The position numbers were made by a program, and so were the translations under genes. Shown piece by piece: positions 1 to 7,807 of a stretch of DNA of 64,000 nt; position 1 is the first letter of the stretch; each line of letters begins with the position of its first letter. Below the pieces are notes generated by a model. The model saw only the letters and a program-made list of their open reading frames with translations, searched no databases and was not told where the DNA came from. The DNA lies in the NCBI GenBank assembly GCA_016765495.1, contig JAESPV010000027.1, positions 186,001 through 250,000 on the forward strand, written 5' to 3'. The stretch is from Desulfocapsa sp. GTDB lineage: Bacteria > Desulfobacterota > Desulfobulbia > Desulfobulbales > Desulfocapsaceae.

Positions 1-1084
1 TGTAACATAGAGTCTTACGGGTTATTTCCCAGGCCTTGTCCCAATCATAGAGATGAACATCCATCAATAAACGCATAAGTTCCGGTACCGCAACGGATGG
101 ATGGGTATCGTTCAGTTGAGCTGCAAAACCATCATAGAAATTGTCCAGTGACTCATTCATGAACAGGTGGATGCGGATCATATCCTGCAGAGAACAGGAA
201 ACAAAAAAGAACTGCTGTTCCAGGCGCAGTTGTTTACCCTGAAACTGTTCATCGTTGGGGTACAATACTTTAGTGATAGTCTCGGCCTTCATTTTATCTT
301 CCACTGCGCCGTAATAATCACCGGTGTTAAAATCTGCAAAATCAAAGGAGACTGGAGCTTCAGCGCTCCACAAGCGAAGCACGTTAATATTGTTGACTTT
401 GTAACCTGGAACAGGGGTGTCGTAGGGAATTCCGGTGATAACCCGGGCAGGAATCCAGCGGGTTCTCCGGTTGCCCTGCTCGCAATGATATATTTCGGTA
501 TGGCCGCCGAATCCGACGTCACAGGACCTGTCAGCTTTTTTAATTTCCCAGGGATTTCCCGGGTGCAGCCAGCGGTCGCTCAGTTCTTTTTGCCAGCCGT
601 CAACGATTTCCTGATCAAACATGCCGTACTCGTAGCGAATACCATAGCCGATGGCAGGGATTTGCTGTGAGGAGAGCGAGTCAAGATAACAGGCGGCCAG
701 CCTTCCTAGTCCACCATTGCCCAGACCTGGTTCCTCTTCATGGTTGATAAGTTCTTTTAAATCCAGGCCGCTTTCCCTGGCAGCCTGTTCAAAGTCATCA
801 TAGAGGCCAAGATTAACCAGGTTGTTGTGAAGGTGTGGACCCATGAGAAATTCTGCAGAAAGATAACAGACTATCTTGGAGTCTTTTTCGAATAGTGCTT
901 CAACTGAATTGACAAAGAGGTGCTGCATCCGATCCCTGAGAGTATAGGACACTGCAAGATAGTAATCATTCAAGGTAGCTGTTCTGGTGGTAACCCCCTG
1001 TTTGTAGAAAATATTGTAGGCAAAGGCTCTTTTAAGCTTTTCTATACGTTCCTTACGAGTATTGCTTTTGTGTTGAGAGCTCAT
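1..1084 (-). CDS. glgP: Glycogen/starch phosphorylase, N-terminal part (cut by window edge)
   Basis: Phosphorolysis of alpha-1,4-glucan chains to glucose-1-phosphate with a PLP cofactor, in the cytoplasm. The frame is open from an ATG at 1082-1084 to the window edge, giving about 361 residues of an enzyme that is usually 800-850 long. Family motifs are plain: YLSAEFLMG at residues 74-82, EPGLGNGGLGRL near 118-129, a GIRYEYGMFDQ block, and AQLNDTHPSVAVPELMR near the edge. The C-terminal half with the PLP lysine lies outside the window. AAGGAGA stands 6 bases before the ATG and fixes the start. The next gene downstream of the edge is unknown; on the other side lies 6-phosphogluconolactonase, so this is a sugar-storage neighbourhood. 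The identification is firm. Confidence 0.95.
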   Translation of the reverse strand, partial: MSSQHKSNTRKERIEKLKRAFAYNIFYKQGVTTRTATLNDYYLAVSYTLRDRMQHLFVNSVEALFEKDSKIVCYLSAEFLMGPHLHNNLVNLGLYDDFEQAARESGLDLKELINHEEEPGLGNGGLGRLAACYLDSLSSQQIPAIGYGIRYEYGMFDQEIVDGWQKELSDRWLHPGNPWEIKKADRSCDVGFGGHTEIYHCEQGNRRTRWIPARVITGIPYDTPVPGYKVNNINVLRLWSAEAPVSFDFADFNTGDYYGAVEDKMKAETITKVLYPNDEQFQGKQLRLEQQFFFVSCSLQDMIRIHLFMNESLDNFYDGFAAQLNDTHPSVAVPELMRLLMDVHLYDWDKAWEITRKTLCY

Positions 1085-1407
1085 AACGTCTCCTTGAGAG
1101 TGAGGTTTTCTCTTCTTTATCAAAATAAATGAAAATGTTGGAGAATGTATCCATAAATTTGGCAAGGAATAAAGTCATTACTCATTGGCTAAGTAGTGTA
1201 GTTTAAAGAAACTATGAGGTGTAACTACGTACAAAATGCAACAAATTTCTGCAGGTCGACTGGCGCAGTTGTCTTCTTCATACGCAATCCAGTCAAACCG
1301 TGAAAATGTTCGGTGCTCTGTGAGTAGTTACGGAATATAAATAATATCAGCACCATTGTTTGGCAGTTCGCAACGTGTTCGATTTCTTTATGCATAAGCA
1401 TTATCTC
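1085..1407. other. Intergenic region upstream of glgP
   Basis: No gene is seen in these 323 bases. It must carry the glgP promoter and leader (minus strand) and the region just past the pgl stop. A short inverted repeat TAGTTT/AAACTA lies near 1200-1215. Open frames here are short, lack ribosome binding sites and look like chance. Confidence 0.4.
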
Positions 1408-2124
1408 TTATTTTGCCCAGTAGATCTTGAAATTGTTTTTTTGTTTTTGTGTCTGATTTCTCAGAATAAAACGAATAGGCATTTCTTCCATGAGCCCCTC
1501 ACCAAATGCCTGTTCCAGTACATCTTTTTTGTTCTGTCCGGTAATATGAAGAATAATCTGTTTTGATTCAAGAATTACTGGAAGGGTCAGAGTCATTCGT
1601 TCATGGGGTGCTGTAACAGGAGCAATACCCACACAAATTTTTCCTGAGTGCATATCCGTTGCCAGGGGAAGTTTAGCGGCTCCCGGAAAAAGAGATGCTG
1701 TATGCCCATCATTTCCCATACCAAGGAGTAACACATCAAAGGGGCGATTGATCTTTTGTAACTGTTTGGCGGATTCTGTTTCTCCCTCACTGGCAGTTCT
1801 TGCGGAATTCTTCATGCCAGTAAAGAGAGCAACCGCAGCGCTATTTTGCAGAAGGTGTGTTCTTACCAGATTTTCATTGGAGTCGGGATCAGTCGGGCTG
1901 ACCCAGCGCTCATCGACCAGAGTAATGGTAACGTTTTCCCAGGGTAGATCGATGGTGGAGAGACTTTTAAAAAGTTGAACAGGTGTTGAACCACCAGACA
2001 CAGCAAGGCTTGCCCGGCCATTTTGAGCGATTCCTTTCCTGAGCAGGTCTGTTATTACAACAGTCAGCTCAGCAGTAAGCTTATCTCTGGTTGGAAATGA
2101 GTGGATATCTTTTTGAACATTCAT
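1408..2124 (-). CDS. pgl: 6-phosphogluconolactonase
   Basis: Hydrolyses 6-phosphogluconolactone to 6-phosphogluconate in the oxidative pentose phosphate pathway. The 238-residue product has the DevB/Pgl pattern: a LAVSGGSTP phosphate-binding loop, VDERWVSPTDPDSNENLVR, and LLGMGNDGHTASLFPG. The length is normal for the family. The open frame runs 114 bases further upstream to 2238, but GCAGGAG stands 7 bases before the ATG at 2122-2124 and family alignment begins there, so the shorter start is used. It lies between glgP and the CBS-domain protein on the same strand. No zwf or gnd is visible in the window. Confidence 0.9.
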   Translation of the reverse strand: MNVQKDIHSFPTRDKLTAELTVVITDLLRKGIAQNGRASLAVSGGSTPVQLFKSLSTIDLPWENVTITLVDERWVSPTDPDSNENLVRTHLLQNSAAVALFTGMKNSARTASEGETESAKQLQKINRPFDVLLLGMGNDGHTASLFPGAAKLPLATDMHSGKICVGIAPVTAPHERMTLTLPVILESKQIILHITGQNKKDVLEQAFGEGLMEEMPIRFILRNQTQKQKNNFKIYWAK

Positions 2125-2262
2125 CGTCAAGCTCCTGCAAGGTTTATGATAGCTGTATCCTATATAAGGTATCAGTTGCTGAACATTGAACGCTTCAGCC
2201 CACTGAGAATTATGCACAGTTAACGATCTGACCACCATCTATGGTATAAGGTGAAACAGTTT

Positions 2263-3306
2263 CTATCTTTTTAATGTCCCTGGCATTTGCCTGTTTAGTT
2301 TTCTTGCAAGTTCTCTCATATCCTGAGTTTTGTCAGATTCATCCATGATTTCCCGTCCAATAATCTCTTCAAGAATGTCTTCCATTGATATAACTCCTGT
2401 AACAGCGCCATATTCATCGACCACAACAAAAAGATGCTGATGGCGGTCAAAGAATTCGATAAGGATGCGGTTAAGTGGAGATGTCTCGGCAACAAAGTTA
2501 ACAGGGGATTTGAGATCCTTTAATCTGGTTGTATGGTTTTGTTCAGCAGCGGCCAGCAAGACATCACGACGCATTATCAGACCGGTTACATTGTCTGTTT
2601 CATTGTTATATACGGGCACCCGGCTATGGCTCGAGAGATGGGTACTCTGTTCCATAGCCTCTGCAACTGTATAATTCTCATCAAGTGAGAAGGTTACAGT
2701 ACGAGGTGTCATAACATCACGAACAATTTTATTACCAAGCTCTAAAATATTAAAAATAACACGTTCCTGATCAGCGCCAATTTCACCGGATTGCCGTGAA
2801 AGTGCAGCTATGGTTTGGAGCTCTTCAGCAGAAATTGAATCGGTATTTTCCGGCTGGGGAATAAGTCGGGTCATAATTTGGCAGAGCCAGACGATGGGCT
2901 TTAATAAGACGATCATCCATTGCAAAGGACGAGCAATATAAGGTGCCAGCAACACAGCGTAACTGACACCAATTGTTTTCGGCAGGATTTCTGAAAAAAG
3001 CAGGATGACAAGTGTAAATACAATCGAGAACAAAAAGAGGTTCTGTTCTCCAAAGACTGCAGCTGCAGAGGCTCCTGCAACTGCAGCCCCAATGGTATGA
3101 GCAGTTGTGTTCATGGTGAGGATGGCTGTGATGGGCTCCTCGATATCTTCCCGAAGTTCCTGGAGCAGGGGGGCTGAAGCATGACCCTGTTTCTTGAGCA
3201 TCTCAACCTGGGATGAGGAGATTGAATACAACACAGCCTCAAGAATTGAACAGAAGGCAGAAATAGCAACAGCAAGAACAACAGCAATGATAAGTGTACT
3301 GACCAA
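2263..3306 (-). CDS. CNNM/CorC-type membrane protein with DUF21 and CBS pair (hemolysin-like)
   Basis: Inner-membrane protein of the CNNM/CorC/HlyC family, often linked to divalent-cation transport or resistance. The order is an N-terminal DUF21 transmembrane region of about four segments (VVLAVAISAFCSILEAVLYS, then LFSIVFTLVILLFSEILPKT), a linker, then two CBS motifs (VMTPRTVTF... and FVVVDEYGAVTGVISMEDIL). A C-terminal CorC_HlyC transporter-associated domain seems absent; the protein ends soon after the second CBS. The frame extends to an ATG at 3438, but those extra 44 codons lie inside a dispersed repeat element (3324-3483). I therefore prefer the TTG at 3304-3306, which has GGAG 6 bases upstream. 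The start is uncertain; the family is clear. Confidence 0.8.
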   Translation of the reverse strand: MVSTLIIAVVLAVAISAFCSILEAVLYSISSSQVEMLKKQGHASAPLLQELREDIEEPITAILTMNTTAHTIGAAVAGASAAAVFGEQNLFLFSIVFTLVILLFSEILPKTIGVSYAVLLAPYIARPLQWMIVLLKPIVWLCQIMTRLIPQPENTDSISAEELQTIAALSRQSGEIGADQERVIFNILELGNKIVRDVMTPRTVTFSLDENYTVAEAMEQSTHLSSHSRVPVYNNETDNVTGLIMRRDVLLAAAEQNHTTRLKDLKSPVNFVAETSPLNRILIEFFDRHQHLFVVVDEYGAVTGVISMEDILEEIIGREIMDESDKTQDMRELARKLNRQMPGTLKR

Positions 3307-3323
3307 GACCTTCTCCAAAGAAT

Positions 3324-3483
3324 AAGAAGCGTACACAAAATAACCTGAACACCTTACTTGCCCTTTGGTTCGCCGCTGGTACTTGAAAAAAACGTTACAT
3401 ACAGATAGTATACAAGGTTTTTTTAGTACAGGTGACAAAACAATTGCAGTGTAATGTGCCTAACTTATTTCGTTCCCGTTCCT
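3324..3483 (-). repeat. MITE-like palindromic element, copy 1 (degenerate)
   Basis: About 160 bases that align by eye with the reverse complement of 44582-44737. Shared blocks in order are GTACAC-AAATAAC-TGAACA, GGTACTTGAAAA-AACGTT-CAT, a central spacer, AGTACAGGTG, and a terminal CTTATTTCGTTC-CGTTCCT. The ends and the centre both form inverted repeats. This copy is more diverged than the one at 44.6 kb. It lies just upstream of the CBS-domain gene and has lengthened its open frame. Confidence 0.65.
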
Positions 3484-3626
3484 GAAATGAGATTAATTAC
3501 ATGTATTATACTGTAATTTTAGTTCTTTGCCAAACAGATGTGAACGGCTATACTTGTATCAAAATAAAAACGTAACTGAGCTTGTCTGTAACGTTGTTTT
3601 GCAATTCAATTTCCGGAGAAAATATA

Positions 3627-5156
3627 ATGGTCACAACAAAACTCACCATCAGCCGAGAGAAAGCAGAGATCTTTCGGGGTGATGTGCTTATTTATTGTTT
3701 GCAGCAGGATAAAAAAGGGAGTGCAATTGTTCCTCAAACTCTGGTGTCAAAGGAGTTGGATAGAGCTGTCGCACTAAAGGATTTTAAGGCAGATGTTAAT
3801 GACAATCTGCTTGTGTACTCACAAAATACCTCGGCAACAAAGGGCTTTGCCGGAAGAACGTTATTTGTAGGATTGGGTTGTACCCAAGACAAAGATGCTA
3901 ATCAATTGAGAGAAATGTGTCGGAAAGTTGGAGGAAATATTGCAGTTAAGGTTAAGGAGATAAAAGCTGATTCTCTATATCTCAGTTTACCGTCGATTAG
4001 TAAAATGAAAGAATTGGATATTGCCGAATGTCTTGTGGAGGGTGTATTGCTTGGTGATTATTCTTTCCGTAAATATAAAAATGAAGACAAGAAAAAACCT
4101 CCATTTAAAGGAATCAGAGAAATAACGTTCTCTTCTGCTAAAAACCGGAAAGCTTTACTAAAGGGTTTAAAGAGAGCACAGGCTTCAGCAAAAGCTGTAT
4201 GTGTAGCAAGGGATATGGCCAATGAGCCTGGAAATGGATGGCTACCTGCAAGTTTTGCTTCTTATGCTACTGAACTTGCAGATAAATATAAAATGACCTG
4301 TACCATTCTTGGCAAGAGTCAAATGAAACGCCTTAAAATGGGTGGAATTATTGGAGTAAATCAGGGATCTGCTGAACCTCCCAAATTGGTTATTCTCGAA
4401 TATCATTCAAAAAACAAACAGGCTCAGACAATTATGATCGTTGGCAAAGGGCTCACCTTCGATTCCGGTGGTATAAGTATTAAACCTTCAGCTGGTATGC
4501 AGGAGATGAAGTATGATATGTGTGGTGGAGCTGCCGCACTCTCTGCCATGGCTGTCATAGGTGAAGAAAATCCGGATGTGAATGTGGTGGCTATTATACC
4601 TGCAACCGACAACATGGGCGGAAGCTCTGCGTTAAAACCCGGGGATATTATACGCCATTATGGCGGGATCACTTCTGAAATTGTAAACACCGATGCTGAA
4701 GGGAGGCTTATCCTCGCAGATGCACTTGCTTATGGGATAAAAAAATTCAGTCCAACCTGTGTTGTTGATTTGGCTACATTAACTGGTGCAGTGATATTAG
4801 GGCTTGGTCATCATCGGACTGGACTTCTTGGGAATAATCAAAAATTAGTAGATCGTGTGCTTGCAGCTGGTGCAAAATGCGGGGAACCCCTTTGGCAGCT
4901 ACCAATAGATGAAGAGCATATTGAACAGATTGATTCCGATATTGCAGATATTAAGAATTCTGGCGGACGTCCTGCCGGAACCATCACAGCCGCAGCTTAC
5001 CTGCAAAAATTTGTCGGTGATACTCCCTGGACGCATCTTGATATCGCAGGAACTGCCTGGAATTTTACAAAGAAATCATATATCCCTGGTGGACCCTCAG
5101 GAACCGGAGTAAGAACTCTTGTTGAGTTAGTAAGAAATTGGGAAAAGTTTTCCTGA
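3627..5156 (+). CDS. pepA: Leucyl aminopeptidase (peptidase family M17)
   Basis: Cytosolic dizinc aminopeptidase that removes N-terminal residues from peptides. The product has 509 residues, the usual length. The catalytic C-terminal domain shows VGKGLTFDSGGISIKP with the metal/catalytic lysine at residue 274, MKYDMCGGAA, and the signature NTDAEGRL at 354-361. The N-terminal macro-like domain is diverged, as is normal. An upstream in-frame ATG at 3582 exists, but CGGAGA stands 8 bases before the ATG at 3627, which is chosen. The gene stands alone, convergent with the diheme cytochrome gene, with a strong hairpin between them. In some bacteria PepA also binds DNA; nothing here tests that. Confidence 0.93.
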   Translation: MVTTKLTISREKAEIFRGDVLIYCLQQDKKGSAIVPQTLVSKELDRAVALKDFKADVNDNLLVYSQNTSATKGFAGRTLFVGLGCTQDKDANQLREMCRKVGGNIAVKVKEIKADSLYLSLPSISKMKELDIAECLVEGVLLGDYSFRKYKNEDKKKPPFKGIREITFSSAKNRKALLKGLKRAQASAKAVCVARDMANEPGNGWLPASFASYATELADKYKMTCTILGKSQMKRLKMGGIIGVNQGSAEPPKLVILEYHSKNKQAQTIMIVGKGLTFDSGGISIKPSAGMQEMKYDMCGGAAALSAMAVIGEENPDVNVVAIIPATDNMGGSSALKPGDIIRHYGGITSEIVNTDAEGRLILADALAYGIKKFSPTCVVDLATLTGAVILGLGHHRTGLLGNNQKLVDRVLAAGAKCGEPLWQLPIDEEHIEQIDSDIADIKNSGGRPAGTITAAAYLQKFVGDTPWTHLDIAGTAWNFTKKSYIPGGPSGTGVRTLVELVRNWEKFS

Positions 5157-5203
5157 TCAAATGTCTAAAATCACCCAATTATAATAGTATTCACCCTTAA
5201 AAA

Positions 5204-5248
5204 CCATCCAACACACTTAGGACTTTCAGTCCATAGTGTGTTGAATGG
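5204..5248. terminator. Hairpin between convergent pepA and the diheme cytochrome gene
   Basis: CAACACACT (5209-5217) pairs with AGTGTGTTG (5235-5243), with an inner GGACT/AGTCC stem and outer CCAT/ATGG pairs. It sits 50 bases past the pepA stop in a convergent intergenic region. There is no clear T-run, so it may stop transcription weakly or protect 3' ends. Confidence 0.5.
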
Positions 5249-5325
5249 GGGCTGTCCCGTTTTCCAGGATTGGTCATCCATTTGCAGATACTTTTACACG
5301 TCAGCATCCACACCACTTGAATTTT

Positions 5326-6726
5326 CTAAAGGGCTCTCATAAAAGCCACCAGATCCTTTTTCTCATCATTCGTCAACTTAAGTTCCTGAATCAGATTGAA
5401 GAACTCCACAGTGTCTTCCAGGGTTAACAACCGCCCGTCATGGAGGTAGGGTGGGGAATCTTTAATACCTCGCAGAGGAAAAGTCTTAATAGGCCCGTCA
5501 GCAGAAGCATAACGACCGTTAATCATCTGGGGTGTAAAAAAGCGCTCCGCCTTCAGGTTGTGCATGGTATTGTCTGTGTAATACGGAGCTGGATGACAGG
5601 TGGCACATTGAGCTTTGCCATGAAAGATTTCCTGTCCACGTAGTTCGGATTTCGAGGCCTTTTTTTCATCCAGCTTGCCGTAAATGTTCAACTTAGGCGC
5701 AGGTGGAAAGTCCAGGATGGACTGGAACTCCGCCATGTTATGAACCTGGCTTCCACGTTCGAGGATGTTCACCCCTTTTTTGGTGGCGATGACGGGATCG
5801 CCGTCAAAATAAGCAGCCCGTTGTTCAAATTCCGTGAAATCCTCAACACTCTTCAACGCCCGCTGAGATCCAAAGAGGCGTTGTATATTTACTCCACGGA
5901 GGGTAGGGGTATCCAGTCGATGTCTGAATTCCTGAGGGCGGATGTCGCCTACCAGGTGAGTTGCACCATTGCTGTGACCGTTCACGTGGCAGTCAAAGCA
6001 TGTAACCCCACGACTTGGGAGCTCGGACCGACGGTCTTCGGTCTGGTTGAACTGTTGTTGAGGAAAGGGCGTGACCAGTAACCTGAGCCCATCGATCTGC
6101 TTTGGATTAAGAATTCCGTTGAACAATTCATAGTAGTTCATCATGGTGACGACTTTACCTTGGGAGACATCACCAAGATCAGGTCGCGTTGTCAGGAAGA
6201 TAGCTGGAGGAAATTCGGGCAAGAGGTGATCCGGCAGATCAAAATCAAGATCGAATCGAGTAAGGTCCCGCCCCTCCTGTTTTTTTGCTTCATCGATATG
6301 GAACTTGGGGAAGAGCATGCCCCCTTCCGAATGATTCGGATGCGGGAGGGGGAGGAACCCTTTAGGCCAAAGATCCTTTTTTTGAACCTCTTCAGGGGGC
6401 ATCGCGGCTAGTTTTTCCCAGGACATACCCTCGGGGAGTTTGACCCGCACACCTTCCTGAACAGACTTTTTTCCCCTAGACATCATCACGCCCTCAGCCG
6501 ATCGGTCGCTCAAGTCATATCGTTCATCGAGCAAATCCATCTGACGCTTCATCACATCAGATTTTGCAGCTTTCATGCGAGTCATGGTTTTTTCAAATGA
6601 TTCATTGATTACAATCGGACTATAGCTACTTTTTACCACGTCCCCGGCAAGAGCCATTCCCTGGGAAACATGGGATATAAGCAGGACAATCAATGCCCTT
6701 CTCATCATAGTAGATATTTTCTTCAT
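5326..6726 (-). CDS. Secreted diheme cytochrome c (CcpA/MauG-like)
   Basis: Periplasmic c-type cytochrome related to the diheme cytochrome c peroxidase/MauG superfamily. The product has 466 residues and an N-terminal signal peptide (MRRALIVLLISHVSQGMALA). Two haem-binding motifs are visible: CFDCH at 243-247 and CATCH at 374-378. The C-terminal TFPLRGIKDSPPYLHDGRLLTLEDTVEFF block is typical of the family's second haem domain. GGGAGG stands before the ATG. The first domain is longer and more diverged than in classical CcpA. It may reduce peroxide or oxidise another substrate; the sequence does not decide. It lies next to the relic of a peroxide-stress locus. Confidence 0.85.
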   Translation of the reverse strand: MKKISTMMRRALIVLLISHVSQGMALAGDVVKSSYSPIVINESFEKTMTRMKAAKSDVMKRQMDLLDERYDLSDRSAEGVMMSRGKKSVQEGVRVKLPEGMSWEKLAAMPPEEVQKKDLWPKGFLPLPHPNHSEGGMLFPKFHIDEAKKQEGRDLTRFDLDFDLPDHLLPEFPPAIFLTTRPDLGDVSQGKVVTMMNYYELFNGILNPKQIDGLRLLVTPFPQQQFNQTEDRRSELPSRGVTCFDCHVNGHSNGATHLVGDIRPQEFRHRLDTPTLRGVNIQRLFGSQRALKSVEDFTEFEQRAAYFDGDPVIATKKGVNILERGSQVHNMAEFQSILDFPPAPKLNIYGKLDEKKASKSELRGQEIFHGKAQCATCHPAPYYTDNTMHNLKAERFFTPQMINGRYASADGPIKTFPLRGIKDSPPYLHDGRLLTLEDTVEFFNLIQELKLTNDEKKDLVAFMRAL

Positions 6727-6882
6727 TTTTAGATCCTCCCAATAATTATAAATTGTTGTTTCTTTCTGTTACGCTTTTATCGGTACTATTTAGACCAACC
6801 GGAGCTTCGACAGATCAAGTTCAAACCTCCTGTTTTAAGCGTTCTATATCATAGACACCTCCTTTATATTACTTTTTGGGTT

Positions 6883-7202
6883 TCATAAGGCGGCGCCCAA
6901 TGCACCGCTTATTATGGGGTTTCGGTTCTTAGTGAGAAGCTCGAAATGAGCCTGTGCGTGGTCACGGGCATGGAATTTTTCGGGCGCTGTGTCATCCTCG
7001 TGCAGGAAGCCGCAGTGACGGCAGCACCAGATACCTTTTCCGCTGCATTGAAAGAGTGACTCTTTAAAGGTCTGCCATTGAAGGTTCATGATTTTGTTGC
7101 ATTTGTCACAGAAAAAGTGATGGTGCTGCATTCTCTATGCTTCAAATCGTGCCTGACTTTCCTCACCAGACCATGCTTTTCAAGGGGTGTCAAGATCCGG
7201 TA
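6883..7202 (-). pseudogene. Relic of a perR-rubrerythrin locus
   Basis: An 82-codon open frame (6883-7131) starts inside a Fur/PerR-like metal-binding segment, HHHFFCDKCNKIM, and runs into a rubrerythrin-tail-like segment, WCCRHCGFLHEDDTAPE. In true rubredoxin-like tails the second CxxC follows; here it reads KFHARDH, with both cysteines lost. Upstream, other frames continue the PerR pattern: ARFEA then a stop in the same frame (7152-7135), and YRILTPLEKHGLVRKV one frame away (7202-7155). Several frames are therefore needed to read one protein. The order perR then rbr is common in Deltaproteobacteria. I read this as a decayed, internally deleted remnant. A small live zinc-ribbon protein cannot be excluded. 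Confidence 0.6.
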
Positions 7203-7488
7203 TCAAAACAAGACCAAAAGTGCGCCTTACAAGCCGGGAAATGAGGGGCCTCTAAGATAAGTAACGAAAAACAGAAGCCGACCTGAACGATATTTGTCCC
7301 AGATCGTAAAAAGAGGGGGGGTTGTGAACGATAGAAGTGGCAACAGGCATGCCTTCACAGTGCTTGTAGCGGTATGTGCTGATTACGCTAGGCTTTATTA
7401 GTAGTTGTAAAAAACCTTACAAATGTTTGAAATCCCAATTATAGTAGTATAGTAGTGTAACTTTTAAAAACAAAAAAACGGAGACACA

Positions 7489-7695
7489 ATGGATATTGAT
7501 GAAATAATGACGGGTATTTCAAACGAAGTGTTGATTTCACTGAAAGATATGGAAAAAGCAAAAACGTCAGAAGAAAAGCTTATACACAGCAAAACTGTAA
7601 AAAACTTGTGTGAATCTTTAGGAGTCTTCCTCAACGTAATGGGTGACATGGACCTATACGATGACGACGATTACGATGAGTCAACGCAATTTTAA
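7489..7695 (+). CDS. Small acidic protein of unknown function
   Basis: A 68-residue protein that I do not recognise. ACGGAGA stands 5-6 bases before the ATG, and a strong inverted repeat follows the stop. The chain looks helical and charged, and it ends in an acidic run (DLYDDDDYDES). There is no signal peptide, membrane segment or cysteine. It is a single-gene unit between the perR/rbr relic and the methionine synthase genes, which face it. The site before it (about 7400-7480) is AT-rich and suits a promoter. The clean ribosome site and terminator-like repeat argue that it is real. Confidence 0.6.
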   Translation: MDIDEIMTGISNEVLISLKDMEKAKTSEEKLIHSKTVKNLCESLGVFLNVMGDMDLYDDDDYDESTQF

Positions 7696-7722
7696 TACAA
7701 GGTTACCTGACACAAGGCATTG

Positions 7723-7764
7723 TTGAATAACCCGAAATTCGTAGCCGATATTCGGGTTATTCAA
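7723..7764. terminator. Hairpin between the small ORF and metH (convergent)
   Basis: Perfect 14-base arms TTGAATAACCCGAA (7723-7736) and TTCGGGTTATTCAA (7751-7764) enclose a 14-base loop. It stands 27 bases after the stop of the small acidic protein and 44 before the end of the minus-strand metH part. It is probably a shared, bidirectional terminator. Confidence 0.65.
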
Positions 7765-7807
7765 TAATCGTACGGGCTGCCAGGTGAGTTTAACTGTTGA
7801 AAAGTTC

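Noticed and set aside
167-670. 167-codon plus-strand open frame
   Set aside because: It lies opposite the glycogen phosphorylase coding frame, which carries strong family motifs on the minus strand.
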